DNA from: Chromatiales bacterium
GTDB lineage: Bacteria; Pseudomonadota; Gammaproteobacteria; Thiohalomonadales; Thiohalomonadaceae
Direction of reading: 5' to 3'
Assembly: GCA_029864785.1 (NCBI GenBank)
Contig: JAOTST010000060.1
Location: 1-8,010, forward strand
DNA: 8,010 bases
The translations under genes and the position numbers were made by a program. Shown here in pieces: positions 6,348 through 8,010 of the stretch. The notes beneath the pieces are model-generated. The model was not told the DNA's origin and did no database searches. It was given only the letters and a program-made list of their open reading frames with translations. How positions within the stretch are numbered: the first letter of the stretch is position 1; each line of letters starts with the position of its first letter.

Positions 6348-7709
6348 CTATAGTCGAACCAAATCGTTGTAGATTGCCACACTCATCAATACCAGAAGAA
6401 TCGTCATACCCACCTGCTGACCAAGAACCTCCATCTTTTCAGGAAGCGGACTACCCTTGATCATTTCAATGAGATAGAAAAATAGATGTCCACCATCAAG
6501 TACCGGGATGGGCAGCAGATTGAGTACACCTAAACTGATACTAATTACCGCAATAAACCCCAAAAGTTGACTCAGCCCTGCATCCGCAGATGTTTTAGCG
6601 TACCGGGCAATCGATATAGGACCACTTAAATTTTCAACTGAAGCACGCCCGACAATCATCTCTCCAATCATCTTTAACGTAAGCGTACCAATCTGCCAAC
6701 TCTTATCAAGAGCAGCTCCAATTGCATCGATAGGCCCAAAGCGCCACTCAGCACGGTATTTATTTAAAATCTCATTATCGACCAATAAAGAGACACCAAT
6801 CTTTCCATAGCCATTGCCTTCACGATCAAGATGACGAGTTGGCGTCAATTTACGCTGCAGCACCCCACCCTCACGCTGAATTTGAACAGTAATCAATTTA
6901 TCCGCACTGTTCTGTATTATTTTTACAAATGTGCTCCAGCTCTCTACAGCGATGCCATCTATTGAAATAATTTTATCACCATGCAGAAGACCTGCGCTTT
7001 CAGCAGCAGAACTAGTAACGACGGTATCAATCACAGGCTTAATCGCCGGCCGGAAAGGCTGCAGCCCAGTGCTCTTCGCTAAGTTTTCTGGCTTAATATC
7101 ATTCTCATTAAGTCCACTAAAGTTAAGTACCTGGGAAATGGTATGTTGATCACGGCGTAACTGAATGGGCACCTGTTCGCCCAAGATGGCCCGCGGAAGC
7201 ACCCCCTCGATAACCGCCTGCCAAGTTGGCGTGTTGGTGCCACCGACCATCACAATCTCATCGCCAATGCGTAACCCGGCCACAGCAGCAGGACTGTTTA
7301 TCTCAACTTCCCCGACAAATGGTTTGATGCCAGGAACACCATTAATAAACATCAACCAATAAGCAAAAATAGCAAATAATAAATTAGCCACAGGACCTGC
7401 CGAAACGATTGCAAATCGTCTAATGAGTGGCTGACGATTAAACGTCCTATCTAGCTCAGACTCATCTACCGTCCCTTCCCTTTCATCCAACATCTTCACA
7501 TAACCGCCCAAAGGGATGGCCGCGATGACATATTCCGTGCCATCAACTTTTCCTTTGTGCTTCCAAAGTGTACGGCCAAAGCCGATGGAAAATTTGAGAA
7601 CCTTAACCCCGCTCTTACGAGCCACCCAAAAATGACCATACTCATGAACGGCAATCAACACACTCAGCACGGCAATAAAATTAACAATTGTTAGTAACGT
7701 ATCGAGCAT
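6348..7709 (-). CDS. rseP: Site-2 intramembrane zinc metalloprotease RseP
   Basis: RseP is an inner-membrane S2P protease. In E. coli it cuts the anti-sigma factor RseA after DegS, freeing sigma E, and also clears leftover signal peptides. The protein is 453 residues (E. coli 450). The zinc site HEYGH is at 22-26 in the first membrane segment, and the third metal ligand is Asp405 in NLLPIPVLDGGH, matching the family motif. A second membrane helix lies at about 97-118, two PDZ domains at about 118-200 and 215-310, and two further helices at about 380-400 and 434-450. Both PDZ domains contain a recognisable binding-groove helix (AGLRIGDEI and AGLLHGDKI). ATG overlaps the dxr stop as TAATG, and no Shine-Dalgarno sequence is visible, so it is likely coupled to dxr. 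The cleavage substrate in this organism cannot be seen from the window. Confidence 0.97.
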   Translation of the reverse strand: MLDTLLTIVNFIAVLSVLIAVHEYGHFWVARKSGVKVLKFSIGFGRTLWKHKGKVDGTEYVIAAIPLGGYVKMLDEREGTVDESELDRTFNRQPLIRRFAIVSAGPVANLLFAIFAYWLMFINGVPGIKPFVGEVEINSPAAVAGLRIGDEIVMVGGTNTPTWQAVIEGVLPRAILGEQVPIQLRRDQHTISQVLNFSGLNENDIKPENLAKSTGLQPFRPAIKPVIDTVVTSSAAESAGLLHGDKIISIDGIAVESWSTFVKIIQNSADKLITVQIQREGGVLQRKLTPTRHLDREGNGYGKIGVSLLVDNEILNKYRAEWRFGPIDAIGAALDKSWQIGTLTLKMIGEMIVGRASVENLSGPISIARYAKTSADAGLSQLLGFIAVISISLGVLNLLPIPVLDGGHLFFYLIEMIKGSPLPEKMEVLGQQVGMTILLVLMSVAIYNDLVRL

Positions 7710-8010
7710 TAGACCATTTTCTCAATTAACTCTTGGGCAACATGACGCGCATCAAGATCTGTCGCTAACAACGCATCAAGATCTGTGACCTCTGATATCT
7801 CAATTTGTTGCAGTGCTTTTTCAACAACTGTAGCGATCTGCATAAAACCAAGACGCCCTTTTAAAAATTTATCCACAGCTACTTCATTGGCTGCATTGAG
7901 AATGGCTGGGGCAGTCCCCCCACTCCTCAGCGCCTCAAAAGCGAGCCGCAAACAAGGGAAGCGCTGCATATCCGGCTCTCGAAAATCAAACCGCGTAATA
8001 TCAAAAATAT
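7709..8010 (-). CDS. dxr: 1-deoxy-D-xylulose 5-phosphate reductoisomerase (Dxr/IspC), C-terminal part only
   Basis: Dxr makes 2-C-methyl-D-erythritol 4-phosphate from 1-deoxy-D-xylulose 5-phosphate with NADPH, the committed step of the MEP isoprenoid pathway. Only about 100 C-terminal codons lie in the window; the frame stays open to the right edge, so the ATG at 7969 is internal and not the start. The visible part has the RFPCLRLAFEAL block, the highly conserved LNAANEVAV motif and the helical C-terminal domain with EKALQQIEI and the tail ARHVAQELIEKMV, all in the order seen in E. coli Dxr. NADPH-binding and catalytic regions are outside the window. It ends with TAA, whose last base is the first base of the rseP start codon. 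Its position directly before rseP is the standard gammaproteobacterial order. Confidence 0.95.
   Translation of the reverse strand, partial: IFDITRFDFREPDMQRFPCLRLAFEALRSGGTAPAILNAANEVAVDKFLKGRLGFMQIATVVEKALQQIEISEVTDLDALLATDLDARHVAQELIEKMV

Noticed and set aside
5891..7362. Open frames on the plus strand opposite bamA and rseP (5891-6136, 6931-7149, 7165-7362)
   Set aside because: Shadows of bamA and rseP, with no recognisable domains.
1..8010. tRNA or other RNA genes, insertion sequences, CRISPR arrays, toxin-antitoxin or defence genes, riboswitches
   Set aside because: None seen. Conserved envelope genes fill almost every base, and no gap is long enough to hold such an element.

Overview
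The window is a stretch of a gammaproteobacterial chromosome (family assignment by gene order and protein similarity recalled from memory; no search was run). All eight genes lie on the minus strand and run right to left in the well-known order dxr-rseP-bamA-skp-lpxD-fabZ-lpxA-lpxB. By eye the DNA leans slightly to A+T. No RNA gene, mobile element, CRISPR array or horizontally acquired block is visible, and no stretch above 45 bases lacks a gene.

Layout, in transcription order: the C-terminal end of dxr (isoprenoid synthesis) enters at the right edge and overlaps rseP by one base (TAATG). rseP (site-2 intramembrane protease) is followed two bases later by bamA (outer-membrane protein insertase). 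After a 43-base A+T-rich gap comes skp (periplasmic chaperone), then lpxD, fabZ, lpxA and a nearly complete lpxB, which runs off the left edge. Gaps are -1, 2, 43, 21, about 11, 22 and 30 bases, so one polycistronic unit is the natural reading. No terminator or convincing internal promoter was found.

Functionally this is an envelope-assembly operon. LpxA, LpxD and LpxB carry out acylation and disaccharide-forming steps of lipid A synthesis. FabZ handles the 3-hydroxyacyl-ACP pool that LpxA and LpxD draw on. Skp and BamA carry and insert outer-membrane proteins. RseP, in E. coli, senses failure of that process through the sigma-E pathway.

The gene content is ordinary and I do not see an undescribed system. 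The points worth a second look are fine-scale: acyl-chain 'ruler' residues in LpxA (Met169) and LpxD (Ala288) that differ from E. coli and predict a different lipid A; a run of eight G directly before the GTG start of lpxD; A+T palindromes spaced by 10 bases between bamA and skp; and a BamA that lacks the usual terminal aromatic residue and carries a Cys pair in a different loop from E. coli.
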